A stretch of 64,000 nucleotides of DNA from Brachybacterium sacelli (GTDB lineage: Bacteria; Actinomycetota; Actinomycetes; Actinomycetales; Dermabacteraceae), in assembly GCF_017876545.1 (NCBI RefSeq), contig NZ_JAGIOD010000001.1:1-64000 (forward strand), in the 5' to 3' direction. A program made the position numbers and the translations under genes. Positions 1-8,464 of the stretch are shown here, piece by piece. Numbering within the stretch: the stretch's first letter is position 1; each line of letters starts with the position of its first letter. The notes under the pieces are model-generated. The model was not told the DNA's origin and did not search any database. It worked only from the letters and a program-made list of their open reading frames with translations.

Positions 1-172
1 AACCTTGTTTCTGCCTATGAGGGTTCGGCTGGGTTCCTTTCAATGGTCTGTCGGGGCTCTCGATCAGTCACGTCATCGCCGGGCAGATCCAGATGCTGCA
101 TCGCCGCTGGCAGAGCCCCAGCCCCGCGCACGTCGACGAAGGCAGAATCTGCCCCCGTCTGGCCAGGCTTGA

Positions 173-196
173 TGCATCATTGTTGCAACGGATGCA
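173..196. repeat. Inverted repeat upstream of the recombinase unit
   Basis: TGCATC at 173-178 and GATGCA at 191-196 form perfect 6-base arms around a 12-base spacer, just before the likely GTG start (208) of the integrase pseudogene. It could be an operator or a recombinase binding site. Only the repeat itself is seen. Bases 1-172 contain no gene I can support. Confidence 0.35.
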
Positions 197-207
197 ATAC
201 TGGCGTC

Positions 208-1327
208 GTGGATCAGAACCGCCCTGGTGTATCTCCGCTTCGCGAGCTCCGCAACGTGCGTGCGCTGGACGAGCATCGCTTCGTGTTCGACGCGATGCTC
301 TCCGGTTGGGCGGATCAGCAGAGCAGCCGAGGGCTCTCCGAGCGGACCATCGGGAGTAGGGAGCGAGTCGTCCGGTCTTTCGAGGAGTTCGCTGGCCGAT
401 ACCCGTGGGAGTGGTCTCCTGGAGATCTTGAGGACTACACCACGCGCGTGATGTCGCGGACGCATCCGGCGGCTCGGTCCACGATCCGGGGCTACCACTC
501 CATCATCCGTCTGTTCTGCGACTACCTCACCGACCCTCGCTACCAGTGGTCGGTGGATTGCGAGGAGCGGTTCGGAACGACGCCGCAGCAGGTCTGCCAT
601 GAGTGGAACACGCTCGCACATTTGCTCGGCTATGAAGGACGCGCACAGCGGCGCGCTCTGACCTACGACGAGCTCGAGACGTTCTTCTCCGCGGCCGACC
701 AGCGAGTCGAAGTCATCCTCCGACGCGGTCGAAAGGGGGCCCTGGCGGCGCTGCGCGATTCCCAGATCTTCAAGACCATCTACGCATACGGGCTGCGTCG
801 CGCCGAGGCGGTAAGGCTAGATGTAGCGGACCTGAGGCCCAACGGTGCGGCCCCGCGGTTCGGACGCTTCGGAGCCGTGGAGGTGCGCTGGGGGAAGGGA
901 GCTCACGGATCGGGCCCAAGGCGCCGCTCGGTGCACACTTCCCGAACTCGACTGGATCACGGAAGGTCTGGCCCAATGGATCGACCAGGCTCGTCCCCGC
1001 TTCACTACCGAATCAACGGGCCCCCTGTGGCTGACCGAACGAGGGACTCGGGTCTCGTTGCGCTACATCGACCTTCGCTTCGCCCAGATCCGTGACGAAG
1101 CCGGGCTACCCGGGGAGCTCAGCGTGCACGCTCTACGCCACACCTACGTCACGAACCTCATCGAGTGGGGGTACGCCGAAAAGTTCGTGCAGGACCAGGT
1201 CGGACACGCCTACGCGTCCACCACCGCGATATACACCTCTGTCGGCGACGACTTCAAAAACCGCATGATCAGCCAAGCACTATCACGCATCTACGGAGGA
1301 AACCATGCCGACGACTCCCACACCTGA
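208..1327 (+). pseudogene. Tyrosine recombinase/integrase, frameshifted
   Basis: A phage-type site-specific tyrosine recombinase split over two frames. Frame one (GTG at 208) carries the N-terminal SAM-like core-binding domain and the first catalytic arginine (YGLRRAEAVRL). Frame two carries ALRHTYVTNLI (the H-x-x-R box), QVGHAYAS and the nucleophile Tyr in TTAIYTS. The break is at about base 934. Frame one reads GPRRRSV up to there, and TLPELDW continues the family pattern in the other frame, equivalent to a 2-base loss or 1-base gain. All catalytic residues survive, so the lesion looks recent. It is the first gene of a three-gene unit, and the next gene's RBS and start lie inside its 3' end. 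A sequencing error is the main alternative to a real frameshift. Confidence 0.8.
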
Positions 1328-1655
1328 CGCCCCGATCACCTGGAAGCTGCGCCAGATCATGGCTACCTCGGGGATGTTCAACACCACCGATCTGATCGAC
1401 CCCCTACGAGACCAAGGCGTACAGCTCTCCCGCGAACAGATCTACCGCCTCGTGACCAAGACTCCCGAGCGATTGAACGTCGAAGTGCTCGCCGCACTCT
1501 GCCGAATCCTTGACTGCACTCCAAACGACCTCATCGAGATCCCCCAGGTCCAGGTCCAGCGACCACGCCGAGCAGCAGGAGCAGCGCAGCACACCGGGCC
1601 GACGATAGGCGATCTGCGCCCCGTCCGGCCTCGGCTGCACCGCCCAAACGAGTGA
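1305..1655 (+). CDS. Small XRE/Cro-type helix-turn-helix protein of the recombinase unit
   Basis: A 116-residue protein with a Cro/C1-type HTH across about residues 10-85 (region around LSREQIYRLVTKTPERLNVE, then LAALCRILDCTPNDLIEI). The C-terminal tail is basic and rich in Pro and Arg. ATG 1305 is chosen because GGAGG at 1296-1300 precedes it. It overlaps the end of the integrase frame by 23 bases and overlaps the next gene through GTGA, so the three genes are probably translated together. Its likely job is DNA binding, either regulating the unit or acting as an accessory factor in recombination. That role is inferred from position. Confidence 0.8.
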   Translation: MPTTPTPDAPITWKLRQIMATSGMFNTTDLIDPLRDQGVQLSREQIYRLVTKTPERLNVEVLAALCRILDCTPNDLIEIPQVQVQRPRRAAGAAQHTGPTIGDLRPVRPRLHRPNE

Positions 1656-3112
1656 GTCGGCAGAAGGTCACGGTTCAGATCGGCTGTGACCGCTGTGCTC
1701 GAGAAGTCGCGGCCCGGTACGTGATCCTCGAGCAGCGCATCTGCAACGCCTGCTATTCCAGGCTTCGTCGGCACCCCGGTCGCTGCCCGAGTTGCGGCTA
1801 CATCAAGGTTCTTGCCTTCTACGATCCATCTCGGCAGATCGTCTGTGCGGCCTGCGCTGGCGTACCGCCACGATTCGCATGTACTACCTGTGGGGGCGAG
1901 GAGCAGCTCACCGGTTCGCAGTGCGGCACCTGCCGGCTGACTGCTCGCCTCCGTGACGTGCTTGCGGACGGTCACGGTGGCGTTCACCGGGGCCTGACGT
2001 CGCTGTACGACCATCTCCTGACGGCTCGTGATCCACGCTCGGTCGTACGGTGGCTACGGCGGAACCCCATCGGAGAGACGCTGCGCGCAATGGCTACAGA
2101 CCAAGCCCCGATCAGCCACACCACGCTCGACGCGTTACCCCCCTCGCCTCGAGTGCGCTACCTACGACGCATGCTCATCAGCGCCGGCACGCTACCCGCG
2201 ATCGATGTTCGACTGAACGACCTCGAAAACTTCGCCGCCACGTTCATCGCTGACCTTCCTGCCGAACACGCGGCCATCGTCGGCCAGTACTTCAACTGGG
2301 AAGTGTTCCGTAAGCTCCGCCAGCGATCCTCGAAGCGGACTCTCTCGACCGGCGCTTACGACACACGCGCCACCGATCTGCGCAAGATCGCGAACTTCCT
2401 GTACTGGATAACCAACCACGGTCTTGACCTGCCCTCATTGAGTCAGGCCACGGTGGATCGGTACTTCGCCGGCCATAGCTCGCAAGCTGCCGTCGGAACG
2501 TTCCTGAACTGGGCAGTGCGCCGGGGATTAACCGGCCCAGTCACCGTGCCTCGTCGCACACCTACCATTCCCTCGACTACGGTTCCGGACGACACCCTCT
2601 GGAGCAAGGTTGACCTCCTCATCGAGGACGACAGCATCCCTCTAAGCAGCCGCATCATCGGCCTGCTCGCCCTCGTGTTCGCCCAACGGCTCTCCGACTG
2701 CGTCCGCTTGCACCTCTCCGACATCACGGCGCACGATGGAACCATTCGCATCGCCTTTGGTACGACTCCGCTCACGCTGCCCGAAGCCATCGCGGACCTG
2801 CTTAGCCGACATCTCGAGGAGCTGAGCGGTCACCGACCGTTCGTGGGGGATGCACCAGAATGGCTGTTCCCCGGAGCCACGCCCCAGCACCACACCAGCG
2901 AAGCCAACGTCGCCCTACATCTCGCCCGCCACCGGATCCAGATCCGGAAGGCCCAGCAGGCACGGATCGACCAACTCGTCCAACAGGTACCGGCCAGCAT
3001 CGTCGCGGACACCCTCGGCATCAGCATCAACACTGCCATCAGGCACGCGGCTCGCACGAACGCGACCTGGGGTGCCTATCCGGAACTCCGAGCAACACCA
3101 CCGCAGGATTAG
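1652..3112 (+). CDS. Zinc-ribbon, degenerate recombinase-like protein (third gene of the unit)
   Basis: A 486-residue protein. Residues 11-98 hold six CxxC pairs (for example CDRC, CNAC, CPSC, CAAC, CTTC, CGTC), suggesting about three zinc ribbons. The middle and C-terminal part resembles a tyrosine recombinase fold: a helical core-binding-like segment, then LALVFAQRLSDCVRLHLSDI, which corresponds to the first arginine box. I cannot find an intact H-x-x-R box or nucleophile tyrosine. A final helix-turn-helix-like stretch (VADTLGISINTAIRHA) lies near the C-terminus. GTG 1652 overlaps the stop of the HTH gene. It probably acts as a structural or DNA-targeting partner of the integrase rather than a catalyst, which is inference. 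Confidence 0.7.
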   Translation: MSRQKVTVQIGCDRCAREVAARYVILEQRICNACYSRLRRHPGRCPSCGYIKVLAFYDPSRQIVCAACAGVPPRFACTTCGGEEQLTGSQCGTCRLTARLRDVLADGHGGVHRGLTSLYDHLLTARDPRSVVRWLRRNPIGETLRAMATDQAPISHTTLDALPPSPRVRYLRRMLISAGTLPAIDVRLNDLENFAATFIADLPAEHAAIVGQYFNWEVFRKLRQRSSKRTLSTGAYDTRATDLRKIANFLYWITNHGLDLPSLSQATVDRYFAGHSSQAAVGTFLNWAVRRGLTGPVTVPRRTPTIPSTTVPDDTLWSKVDLLIEDDSIPLSSRIIGLLALVFAQRLSDCVRLHLSDITAHDGTIRIAFGTTPLTLPEAIADLLSRHLEELSGHRPFVGDAPEWLFPGATPQHHTSEANVALHLARHRIQIRKAQQARIDQLVQQVPASIVADTLGISINTAIRHAARTNATWGAYPELRATPPQD

Positions 3113-3219
3113 TGCAGGGCCGAACGATGCCGTGCCCCGGGAATCTGGGGGGACTGATGCGCAGGTAGGTGTCACGTGATCTGTGGCGCTGAGGAGCGTT
3201 GCAGGGAAGGATGTGCACC

Positions 3220-3528
3220 ATGCCTGCTCCCTACCCCCAGGAGTTCCGGGACGACGTCGTCCGCGTCGCGAGGAACCGTGAACCTGGTCAGAAGCTCGCC
3301 GTGATCGCGAAGGACTTCGGGATCTCCGAGTCGTGCCTGACGAACTGGATGCGTCAGGCTGACGTCGAAGACGGTGCCCGGCCCGGGAAAACTCGGGAGG
3401 AATCGACCGAGCTGCGCGATCTGCGTCGCCGGAACCGGCTGCTCGAGCAGGAGAACGAGGTCCTGCGCCGCGCGGCCGCCTACCTGTCCCAAGCGAACCT
3501 GCCGGGAAAAGGTTCTACCCGCTCGTGA
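3220..3528 (+). CDS. IS3-family transposase OrfA
   Basis: A 102-residue protein with an N-terminal helix-turn-helix (FRDDVVRVARN to FGISESCLTNWM) and a C-terminal leucine-zipper-like segment (LRDLRRRNRLLEQENEVLRR), the usual OrfA layout. ATG 3220 is preferred over TTG 3199 and ATG 3211 because GGGAAGG lies 9 bases upstream of it. A canonical -1 slippery heptamer, G GGA AAA, lies at 3504-3510 near the 3' end. Slippage there reads GKRFYPLVSELAADG and joins the OrfB frame directly, so a fused OrfAB transposase is the expected active product. Confidence 0.9.
   Translation: MPAPYPQEFRDDVVRVARNREPGQKLAVIAKDFGISESCLTNWMRQADVEDGARPGKTREESTELRDLRRRNRLLEQENEVLRRAAAYLSQANLPGKGSTRS
3504..3510 (+). promoter_or_regulatory. 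-1 ribosomal frameshift heptamer (G GGA AAA)
   Basis: GGGAAAA fits the X-XXY-YYZ rule, with GGA and AAA as zero-frame OrfA codons. Re-pairing one base back gives GGG AAA and leads into the OrfB frame. It lies 15 bases before the OrfA stop codon. Confidence 0.75.
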
Positions 3529-4385
3529 GCGAGCTCGCCGCAGACGGCATTCCCGTCGCGGTGTCCCTGCGGGTCCTGAAGCTCTCCCGCCAGCCCTACT
3601 ACCGCTGGTTGCACCAGCAGGTCACTGCAGCTGAGCTGACCGAGGCCTATCGAGCCAATGCCCTGCTGGATGCCCATCGCGACGATCCGGAGTTCGGCTA
3701 CCGCTTCTTGGCCGGCGAAGCCGCAGCAGCAGGCGTAGAGATGTGTGAGCGCACGGCGTGGAGGATCTGCCGGGACAACCAATGGTGGTCCGTATTCGGG
3801 AAGAAGCGCGGCAAGAATGGAAAGCGGCCCGGTCCACCGGTCCACGATGACCTCGTGAAGCGCGAATTCACCGCCGACGACGCCAACGAACTCTGGCTCA
3901 CCGACATCACCGAGCACTGGACCGACGAGGGGAAGCTCTATCTCTGCGCTATCAAGGACGTCTTCTCCGGCCGGATCGTGGGCTACTCCATGGACTCCCG
4001 AATGAAGGCTCGCCTCGCAGTGAACGCCCTGGGCAACGCGGTATCGCGGCGCCGAGATGCGGCTGGCTGCATCGTGCATTCCGACAGAGGTTCGCAGTTC
4101 AGAGCAAAGAAATTCGTCCATGCTCTGAACCGCCACCACCTCATCGGCTCGATGGGCCAGGTCGGTGCCGCCGGTGACAACGCCGCCATGGAGTCCTTCT
4201 TCGCCCTGCTCCAGAAGAACGTCCTGGACCGCAAGCGCTGGCAGACCAGAGAAGAGCTGCGGACCGCGATCATCACCTGGATCGAACGCACCTACCACCG
4301 CCGACGCCGGCAGGCCCGACTGGGTCGATTGACCCCCATCGAGTACGAGACCATCATGAACCCGACCGTCAGTCTGGCGGCCTAA
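3525..4385 (+). CDS. IS3-family transposase OrfB (rve integrase domain)
   Basis: A 286-residue DDE transposase catalytic subunit. An N-terminal HTH_21-like region is followed by the retroviral-type integrase core. The acidic triad is visible as D in LWLTDITEHWT, D in IVHSDRGSQF and E in AAMESFFALLQ. The annotated GTG overlaps the OrfA stop by four bases, but the conserved FYPLV sequence just upstream of it in this frame shows that translation normally enters from OrfA by -1 frameshifting. It appears intact, so the element may still be active. Confidence 0.92.
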   Translation: MSELAADGIPVAVSLRVLKLSRQPYYRWLHQQVTAAELTEAYRANALLDAHRDDPEFGYRFLAGEAAAAGVEMCERTAWRICRDNQWWSVFGKKRGKNGKRPGPPVHDDLVKREFTADDANELWLTDITEHWTDEGKLYLCAIKDVFSGRIVGYSMDSRMKARLAVNALGNAVSRRRDAAGCIVHSDRGSQFRAKKFVHALNRHHLIGSMGQVGAAGDNAAMESFFALLQKNVLDRKRWQTREELRTAIITWIERTYHRRRRQARLGRLTPIEYETIMNPTVSLAA

Positions 4386-4418
4386 CCCCAGCTGACACCT
4401 GATCGCGCATCAGTCCCC

Positions 4419-4708
4419 TGTGCGTCGTGCGCCTTGATGAGGGCGGGGGACATAGCGAGTGGGTTGTAGTGGTCGGCGAGGGAGCGGTCCGGGTACTGGG
4501 CCCTTGCCTCGAGAATGCCTTTGCCTGCTTCGATGATCTGCTGCCGTACACGATCAGTGGGGTTCGGGAGTGGCAGGTTGCTCCAGACGACTGTGGCAGA
4601 GAATCGCAAGTCCGACTTGATGCGGCCTCCTGTGGCGCGTTGCGAGGCGGCGCACTCCGGAACGGGCAGCGCCGTCCCTTCGTTTCGCTTCTCGTCGATA
4701 CCAGGCAT
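4419..4708 (-). pseudogene. Remnant of an MmeI-like class I DNA methyltransferase (C-terminal part)
   Basis: The minus strand encodes a fragment with TGGRIKSDLRFSATVVWSNL, then PLPNPTDRVRQQIIEAGKGI and LADHYNPLAMSPALIKAHDA. This matches the C-terminal specificity and tail region of large single-chain DNA methyltransferases of the MmeI/YeeA type, as I remember the family. The match stops exactly at the right end of the IS (4418/4419), so the insertion removed the 3' end. The 5' part is missing as well: before about base 4650 the reading no longer resembles the family. Roughly 80 residues of a protein that is usually 900 or more remain. Confidence 0.6.
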
Positions 4709-4750
4709 CGACAGACCCTGGTTAGGTCTGCGGGCCCGCGCGATCCTGAA

Positions 4751-4775
4751 CTACGTAAGCAATACACACACGTAG
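4751..4775. promoter_or_regulatory. Possible operator upstream of the first SDR gene
   Basis: CTACGT (4751-4756) and ACGTAG (4770-4775) are perfect inverted arms with a 13-base spacer containing AATAC. They lie directly upstream of a strong RBS (AGAGGAGAAGAAG) and the ATG at 4798. The spacing would suit a dimeric repressor. No regulator is assigned. Confidence 0.35.
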
Positions 4776-4797
4776 ACAGTTCGCAGAGGAGAAGAAG

Positions 4798-5553
4798 ATG
4801 TCGGATCTGGCTGGAAAGGTCGCGGTGGTTACAGGATCGGCCCGCGGCGTCGGCAAGGCGATCGCCCAGAGGTACGCACGCCTGGGCGCGAGCGTCGTCG
4901 TCAACTACTCGAGCGACGAGCAGAACGCGCGCCGCACCGTCGAGGAGATCGAAGCGGCCGGGGGCGACGCGATCGCCGTGCAGGCGGACATCGCGACGCC
5001 GGCGGAGATCGACAGGCTGTTCGCAACCGCGGTCGAGACGTATGGAAGCCTCGACATCGTCGTGGCCAATGCCGGTGTCGAGATCGTCGATGAACCGGTT
5101 CTCGACGCGACGGAGGAGCAGTTCGACCGGCTGTTCGCGATCAACTCCAAGGGCGCGTTCTTCACGCTGCAGAAGGCGGCGAAACTGCTGACAGACGGCG
5201 GCCGGCTCATCAACATCGGCTCGAGTTCGACGGTGAGCCCCGTACCCGGCACCGGTCTGTACTCGTCGAGCAAGACCGCCTCGCGCCAGCTCGTACGGGT
5301 GCTCGCCCTCGAACTGGGCCCGCGGAACATCACGGTCAACACGATCCTCCCGACGGTGATCGCCGGGGCGGGTGTGTTCACACAGGTCACCGAGGACGAC
5401 GAGTTCCATCAGGTCAACGCCGGGATGCGGCCGCTCGGCGGGCGACCCGGCACTCCGGAGGATGTCGCCGACGCCGCCGAGTACTTGGCCGGCGACCTCG
5501 CCGCCTGGGTCAGCGGACAGGCGCTGCTCGTCAGCGGCGGCGCCGTCCAATAG
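4798..5553 (+). CDS. SDR-family oxidoreductase, FabG-like
   Basis: A 251-residue classical short-chain dehydrogenase/reductase. The NAD(P)-binding motif [10 protein letters not shown] is near residue 12, VVANAGV replaces the usual NNAG, a Ser lies in the IGSSSTVSP segment, and the catalytic pair is YSSSK. The C-terminal ending ([15 protein letters not shown]) is typical of 3-oxoacyl-ACP reductase-like SDRs. The substrate cannot be told from sequence. It is the first of four SDR genes in 4.5 kb and is separated by 44 bases from the next one, so the two are probably cotranscribed. Relatives annotated as FabG or glucose 1-dehydrogenase are the alternatives. Confidence 0.88.
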   Translation: MSDLAGKVAVVTGSARGVGKAIAQRYARLGASVVVNYSSDEQNARRTVEEIEAAGGDAIAVQADIATPAEIDRLFATAVETYGSLDIVVANAGVEIVDEPVLDATEEQFDRLFAINSKGAFFTLQKAAKLLTDGGRLINIGSSSTVSPVPGTGLYSSSKTASRQLVRVLALELGPRNITVNTILPTVIAGAGVFTQVTEDDEFHQVNAGMRPLGGRPGTPEDVADAAEYLAGDLAAWVSGQALLVSGGAVQ

Positions 5554-5597
5554 CATCCGCGAGAACCTTGGTCGAGTCGAGAGTCAGGAGCGAGAAG

Positions 5598-6542
5598 ATG
5601 GCACGCAAGAAGGTCGATATCAGCATCCCGGATCTGTCGGGTACGCGCGCCGTGGTCACCGGCGCGAGCGACGGGATGGGCCTGGGCATCGCCACCCGCC
5701 TGGCCCGTGCCGGCGCCCAGGTGATCATGCCGGTCCGCAATCTCCGCAAGGGAGACACCGCGATGGCGAAGATCGTGCAGGCCGTTCCAGGGGCCGACGT
5801 GTCGCTGCGCGACCTCGATCTCTCGTCACTGGCCTCCGTCGCCGCCCTCGGCGAGACCCTGCGTGATGAGGGTGCGCCGATTCACATCCTCATCAACAAC
5901 GCCGGTGTGATGACCCCGCCCGAACGGCAGGAGACCGCCGACGGACTCGAGCTGCAGTTCGGCTCGAACCACCTCGGGCACTTCGCGCTCGTGGCGCACC
6001 TGCTGCCGCTCCTCAAGGAGGGGCGTGCACGGGTGACCTCGCAGATCAGTGTCGCGGCGAATCAGAACTCCATCAACTGGGACGATCTGAACTGGGAGCG
6101 GTCGTACAACGGTGCTCGTGCGTACAGCCAGTCGAAGATCGCGTTCGGACTGTTCGGGCTCGAGCTGGATCGACGCAGCAGGGCCAACGGCTGGGGCATC
6201 AGCAGCAACCTGTCGCATCCTGGAGTGGCTCCGACCAATCTGCTGGCAGCTCGCCCGGAACTCGGCCGTTCTCGCGAGACGCCACGCCGCAGGCTCATCC
6301 GCAAGCTATCCGAGCGCGGCATCCTGTTCGGCACTGTCGAGACGGCGGGCATGCCCGCCCTCACGGCGGCGACCGATCCGGCGGCGAAGCCGGGCGCGCT
6401 GTACGGGCCGAGCGGCCCGGGCCATCTCGGAGGGGCACCGGCCGAGCAGAGACTGTACTCGCGTCTGCGCGGAGCCGAAGATGCCAAGCGCATCTGGGAT
6501 GTCTCGGAGCGTCTGGCCGGGGTTGAGTTCCCGGCGTCCTGA
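5598..6542 (+). CDS. SDR-family oxidoreductase, retinol dehydrogenase-like
   Basis: A 314-residue SDR of the longer kind found in retinol dehydrogenase/WWOX-like proteins. It has [12 protein letters not shown] as the cofactor motif, LINNAGVM, the substrate segment [10 protein letters not shown] and the catalytic AYSQSK. A C-terminal extension of about 60 residues carries [14 protein letters not shown], typical of this group. ATG 5598 is preferred to the upstream TTG 5568 because CAGGAG lies at the right distance. It follows the first SDR gene in the same direction. The substrate is unknown, and a lipophilic aldehyde or ketone is a guess from the family. Confidence 0.85.
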   Translation: MARKKVDISIPDLSGTRAVVTGASDGMGLGIATRLARAGAQVIMPVRNLRKGDTAMAKIVQAVPGADVSLRDLDLSSLASVAALGETLRDEGAPIHILINNAGVMTPPERQETADGLELQFGSNHLGHFALVAHLLPLLKEGRARVTSQISVAANQNSINWDDLNWERSYNGARAYSQSKIAFGLFGLELDRRSRANGWGISSNLSHPGVAPTNLLAARPELGRSRETPRRRLIRKLSERGILFGTVETAGMPALTAATDPAAKPGALYGPSGPGHLGGAPAEQRLYSRLRGAEDAKRIWDVSERLAGVEFPAS

Positions 6543-6583
6543 CGCGGGACGGGGCTCGGGTTGGCGCGGACGCCCCCCGGAAA

Positions 6584-6632
6584 GCAGGATGATGCGCCGC
6601 CCGGCACCCGGCCTGGCGGCGCATCATCCTGC
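6584..6632. terminator. Strong bidirectional stem-loop between convergent SDR genes
   Basis: A perfect 18-base-pair stem (6584-6601 with 6615-6632) closes a 13-base loop. It lies between the end of the plus-strand SDR (6542) and the end of the minus-strand SDR (6652). The position and strength suit a terminator serving both strands, although there is no long T-tract. Confidence 0.75.
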
Positions 6633-6651
6633 CCGCTTGACGAACTACATA

Positions 6652-7419
6652 TCACTCCGCCGCGTGCGGGTCGCTCGCGTTCAGGGTCTTGACGACCTCG
6701 GCGTAGTCGCCGCGCGCCTCGCCGTATCGCAGGAACTTCACACGCTCGACCTGCACCTCGGTCACGTCGGGCTCGTCGCGCAGGATCGAGATGACCTCGT
6801 CGGCGAACGCGTCGAGCGGCATCGCGAACGAGCTCTCGCTCTGACCTGGCATCAGGTCGGTCGCCACCGACGGCGGCTCCAGCTCCACGATCCGCACCGA
6901 GGTGTGGGCGAGTTGCAGTCTGAGCGACTCGCTGAGCATGTGGATCGCGGCCTTCGTGGCGTTGTACGTCGGGGTCACCCGCAGGGGTGCGAACGCAAGC
7001 CCTGACGAGACCGTCATGATCGTCGCATCCTCGCGAGTCTGCAGGTGCTCGATGAACGCTCCGATGAGTCTGATCGGGCCGAGCAGGTTCGTCGTGACGG
7101 TCTCTTCCGCCGTCGAGACGAAACCGGACGGACGGGTCCAGTCCTCGATGCGCATGATGCCCGCCATCGCCACAAGAACGTTCAGGTCGGGGTGACGCTC
7201 GATGACCTCTGATGCTGCGGACGCGATGGATGCGGCATCCGTCGTGTCGATCACGACCGTGTCGATCCCCGGATGCCGGGCGGCGATCTCGGCCAGCAGC
7301 TCGCGGCGACGTCCGCCGACGATGACCGTGTTACCCGCATCGTGCAGTCGTTCGGCGAGAGCGAGGCCGATGCCGCTCGTCGCGCCCGGGATGAAGATGG
7401 TGTTTCCGTTGATTCGCAT
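6652..7419 (-). CDS. SDR-family oxidoreductase, DltE-like
   Basis: A 255-residue SDR of the DltE/YciK-like type. It has GATSGIGLALAERL for cofactor binding, VLVAMAGIM in place of NNAG, TVSSGLAF around the serine, and YNATKAA as the catalytic pair, followed by LRLQLAHTSVRIVELEPPSV. It is transcribed divergently from the XRE/MmyB regulator, with a 100-base intergenic region holding a perfect palindrome. This is the classic layout of a regulator controlling the adjacent gene. The substrate is unknown. Confidence 0.85.
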   Translation of the reverse strand: MRINGNTIFIPGATSGIGLALAERLHDAGNTVIVGGRRRELLAEIAARHPGIDTVVIDTTDAASIASAASEVIERHPDLNVLVAMAGIMRIEDWTRPSGFVSTAEETVTTNLLGPIRLIGAFIEHLQTREDATIMTVSSGLAFAPLRVTPTYNATKAAIHMLSESLRLQLAHTSVRIVELEPPSVATDLMPGQSESSFAMPLDAFADEVISILRDEPDVTEVQVERVKFLRYGEARGDYAEVVKTLNASDPHAAE

Positions 7420-7468
7420 GTTCAGAGTCTCCGCCGCGCAGGAGAGCCCTACCAGGGACCGCTTATCG

Positions 7469-7485
7469 AGGGATCGTCGATCCCT
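7469..7485. promoter_or_regulatory. Perfect palindrome in the divergent SDR/regulator promoter region
   Basis: AGGGATC, GTC, GATCCCT: seven-base perfect arms with a 3-base centre. A further half-site CCAGGGA lies at 7452-7458 and pairs with TCCCTGG at 7481-7487. It sits between the divergent starts at 7419 and 7520, so it is the best candidate operator for the adjacent regulator. Confidence 0.6.
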
Positions 7486-7519
7486 GGATGCCGTCTCGCA
7501 GTGCGTGCATCATGGAGGC

Positions 7520-8371
7520 ATGGATCGTGAAGCCCTGGCCGAGTTCCTCCGCCGTCGTCGCGGTGAACTGCAACCCGGCGATGTCGGCCTCACATCAGGA
7601 CCGCGACGCCGAGCGCCGGGTTTGAGACGTGAAGAGGTCGCGCAGCTCGCCCTCATGTCGACCGAATACTACACGCGCCTCGAACAGCAACGCGGACCGC
7701 AGCCGAGCACTCAGATTCTCTCATCGCTCGCCCGGGCATTACGGCTCACGGCCGACGAGCGCGACTATCTCTACCGCACGGCGGGGCACGCCGTCCCCGA
7801 TCGCCTGGGGGCCACCGGGCACGTCGCACCGGCGCTGCACCGCGTCTTCGATCGGCTCTCCGACACACCTGCGTTGATCATCTCCGCCCTCGGGGAGACC
7901 CTGTTGCAGAACAGACTCGCTGCGGCGCTGCTCGGCAATAACGCTGGCGCGACAGGGTGGGAGAGGTATGAGTCGTGGCGATGGTTCGTCCACCCGGAAA
8001 CGGGCCGGCAGCACTATCCGCAGAGCGATCACGCTCGACACAGTCGGACCCTCGTCGCCGGTCTGCGCGCAGCGTACGGTGCGATGGGAACCTCATCGCG
8101 GGCCGCCGAGCTGGTCTCGGAGCTGCACGGGAGCAGTGCGGAGTTCGTCGAACTCTGGGAGCAGCACGAGGTCGCCCAGCGCTTCGCCGACCACAAGGTG
8201 ATCATCCACCCCGAGGTGGGGTCGATCGAGGTCGACTGCCAAGCGCTGTTCACCGAGGACTGGTCGCAGGCGCTCCTGGTTCTCACCGCCGAACCGCACA
8301 GCGAGGACGAGGAGAAGATCAGGCTGCTCGGCGTGCTGGGGGTTCAGCGGTTCTCCGCCTCGCGACAGTGA
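7520..8371 (+). CDS. XRE-family transcriptional regulator with MmyB-like ligand domain
   Basis: A 283-residue regulator. Residues 1-80 are an XRE HTH with the signature RRRAPGLRREEVAQLALMST and YYTRLEQQRG. Residues about 100-275 form the MmyB-like domain (LLQNRLAAALLGN, then WRWFVHPETGRQHYP), a PAS-like fold proposed to bind small hydrophobic ligands. ATG 7520 is chosen because the conserved N-terminus of the family begins there. Such regulators in Actinobacteria are very often divergent from an SDR gene, as here with 6652-7419. It probably represses the flanking SDR genes until a substrate appears; the ligand is unknown. Confidence 0.9.
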   Translation: MDREALAEFLRRRRGELQPGDVGLTSGPRRRAPGLRREEVAQLALMSTEYYTRLEQQRGPQPSTQILSSLARALRLTADERDYLYRTAGHAVPDRLGATGHVAPALHRVFDRLSDTPALIISALGETLLQNRLAAALLGNNAGATGWERYESWRWFVHPETGRQHYPQSDHARHSRTLVAGLRAAYGAMGTSSRAAELVSELHGSSAEFVELWEQHEVAQRFADHKVIIHPEVGSIEVDCQALFTEDWSQALLVLTAEPHSEDEEKIRLLGVLGVQRFSASRQ

Positions 8372-8391
8372 CGAGCCGTCAGAATCAGACG

Positions 8392-8404
8392 CTGACCGGG
8401 TCAG
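8392..8404. promoter_or_regulatory. Palindrome upstream of the fourth SDR gene
   Basis: CTGACC G GGTCAG is a perfect 13-base palindrome 60 bases before ATG 8465 and just after the regulator gene. It may be an operator or part of the promoter region. It differs in sequence from the 7469-7485 palindrome, so it need not be bound by the same protein. Confidence 0.4.
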
Positions 8405-8464
8405 TGTGAGCCTGGTACAGCCTGTGCCTGTATCTGGCGCTCGCCCGAGCGCAGAGTTGTCACC

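Larger units (their letters stand above)
3149..4418 (+). mobile_element. IS3-family insertion sequence (first copy)
   Basis: A 1.27-kb element with orfA and orfB transposase genes and imperfect terminal inverted repeats. The left end (3149-3174) reads GGGGACTGATGCGC, four variable bases, then AGGTGTCA. The right end (4393-4418) has the same pattern on the opposite strand. No clear 3-4 bp target duplication is visible (TGG on the left, TGT on the right). It lies 37 bases after the recombinase unit and cuts off the 3' end of a methyltransferase gene on its right. Confidence 0.85.

Noticed and set aside
930..940. Programmed ribosomal frameshift in the integrase
   Set aside because: No slippery heptamer or following stem-loop is present, and related integrases are single frames. 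Mutation or sequencing error is simpler.
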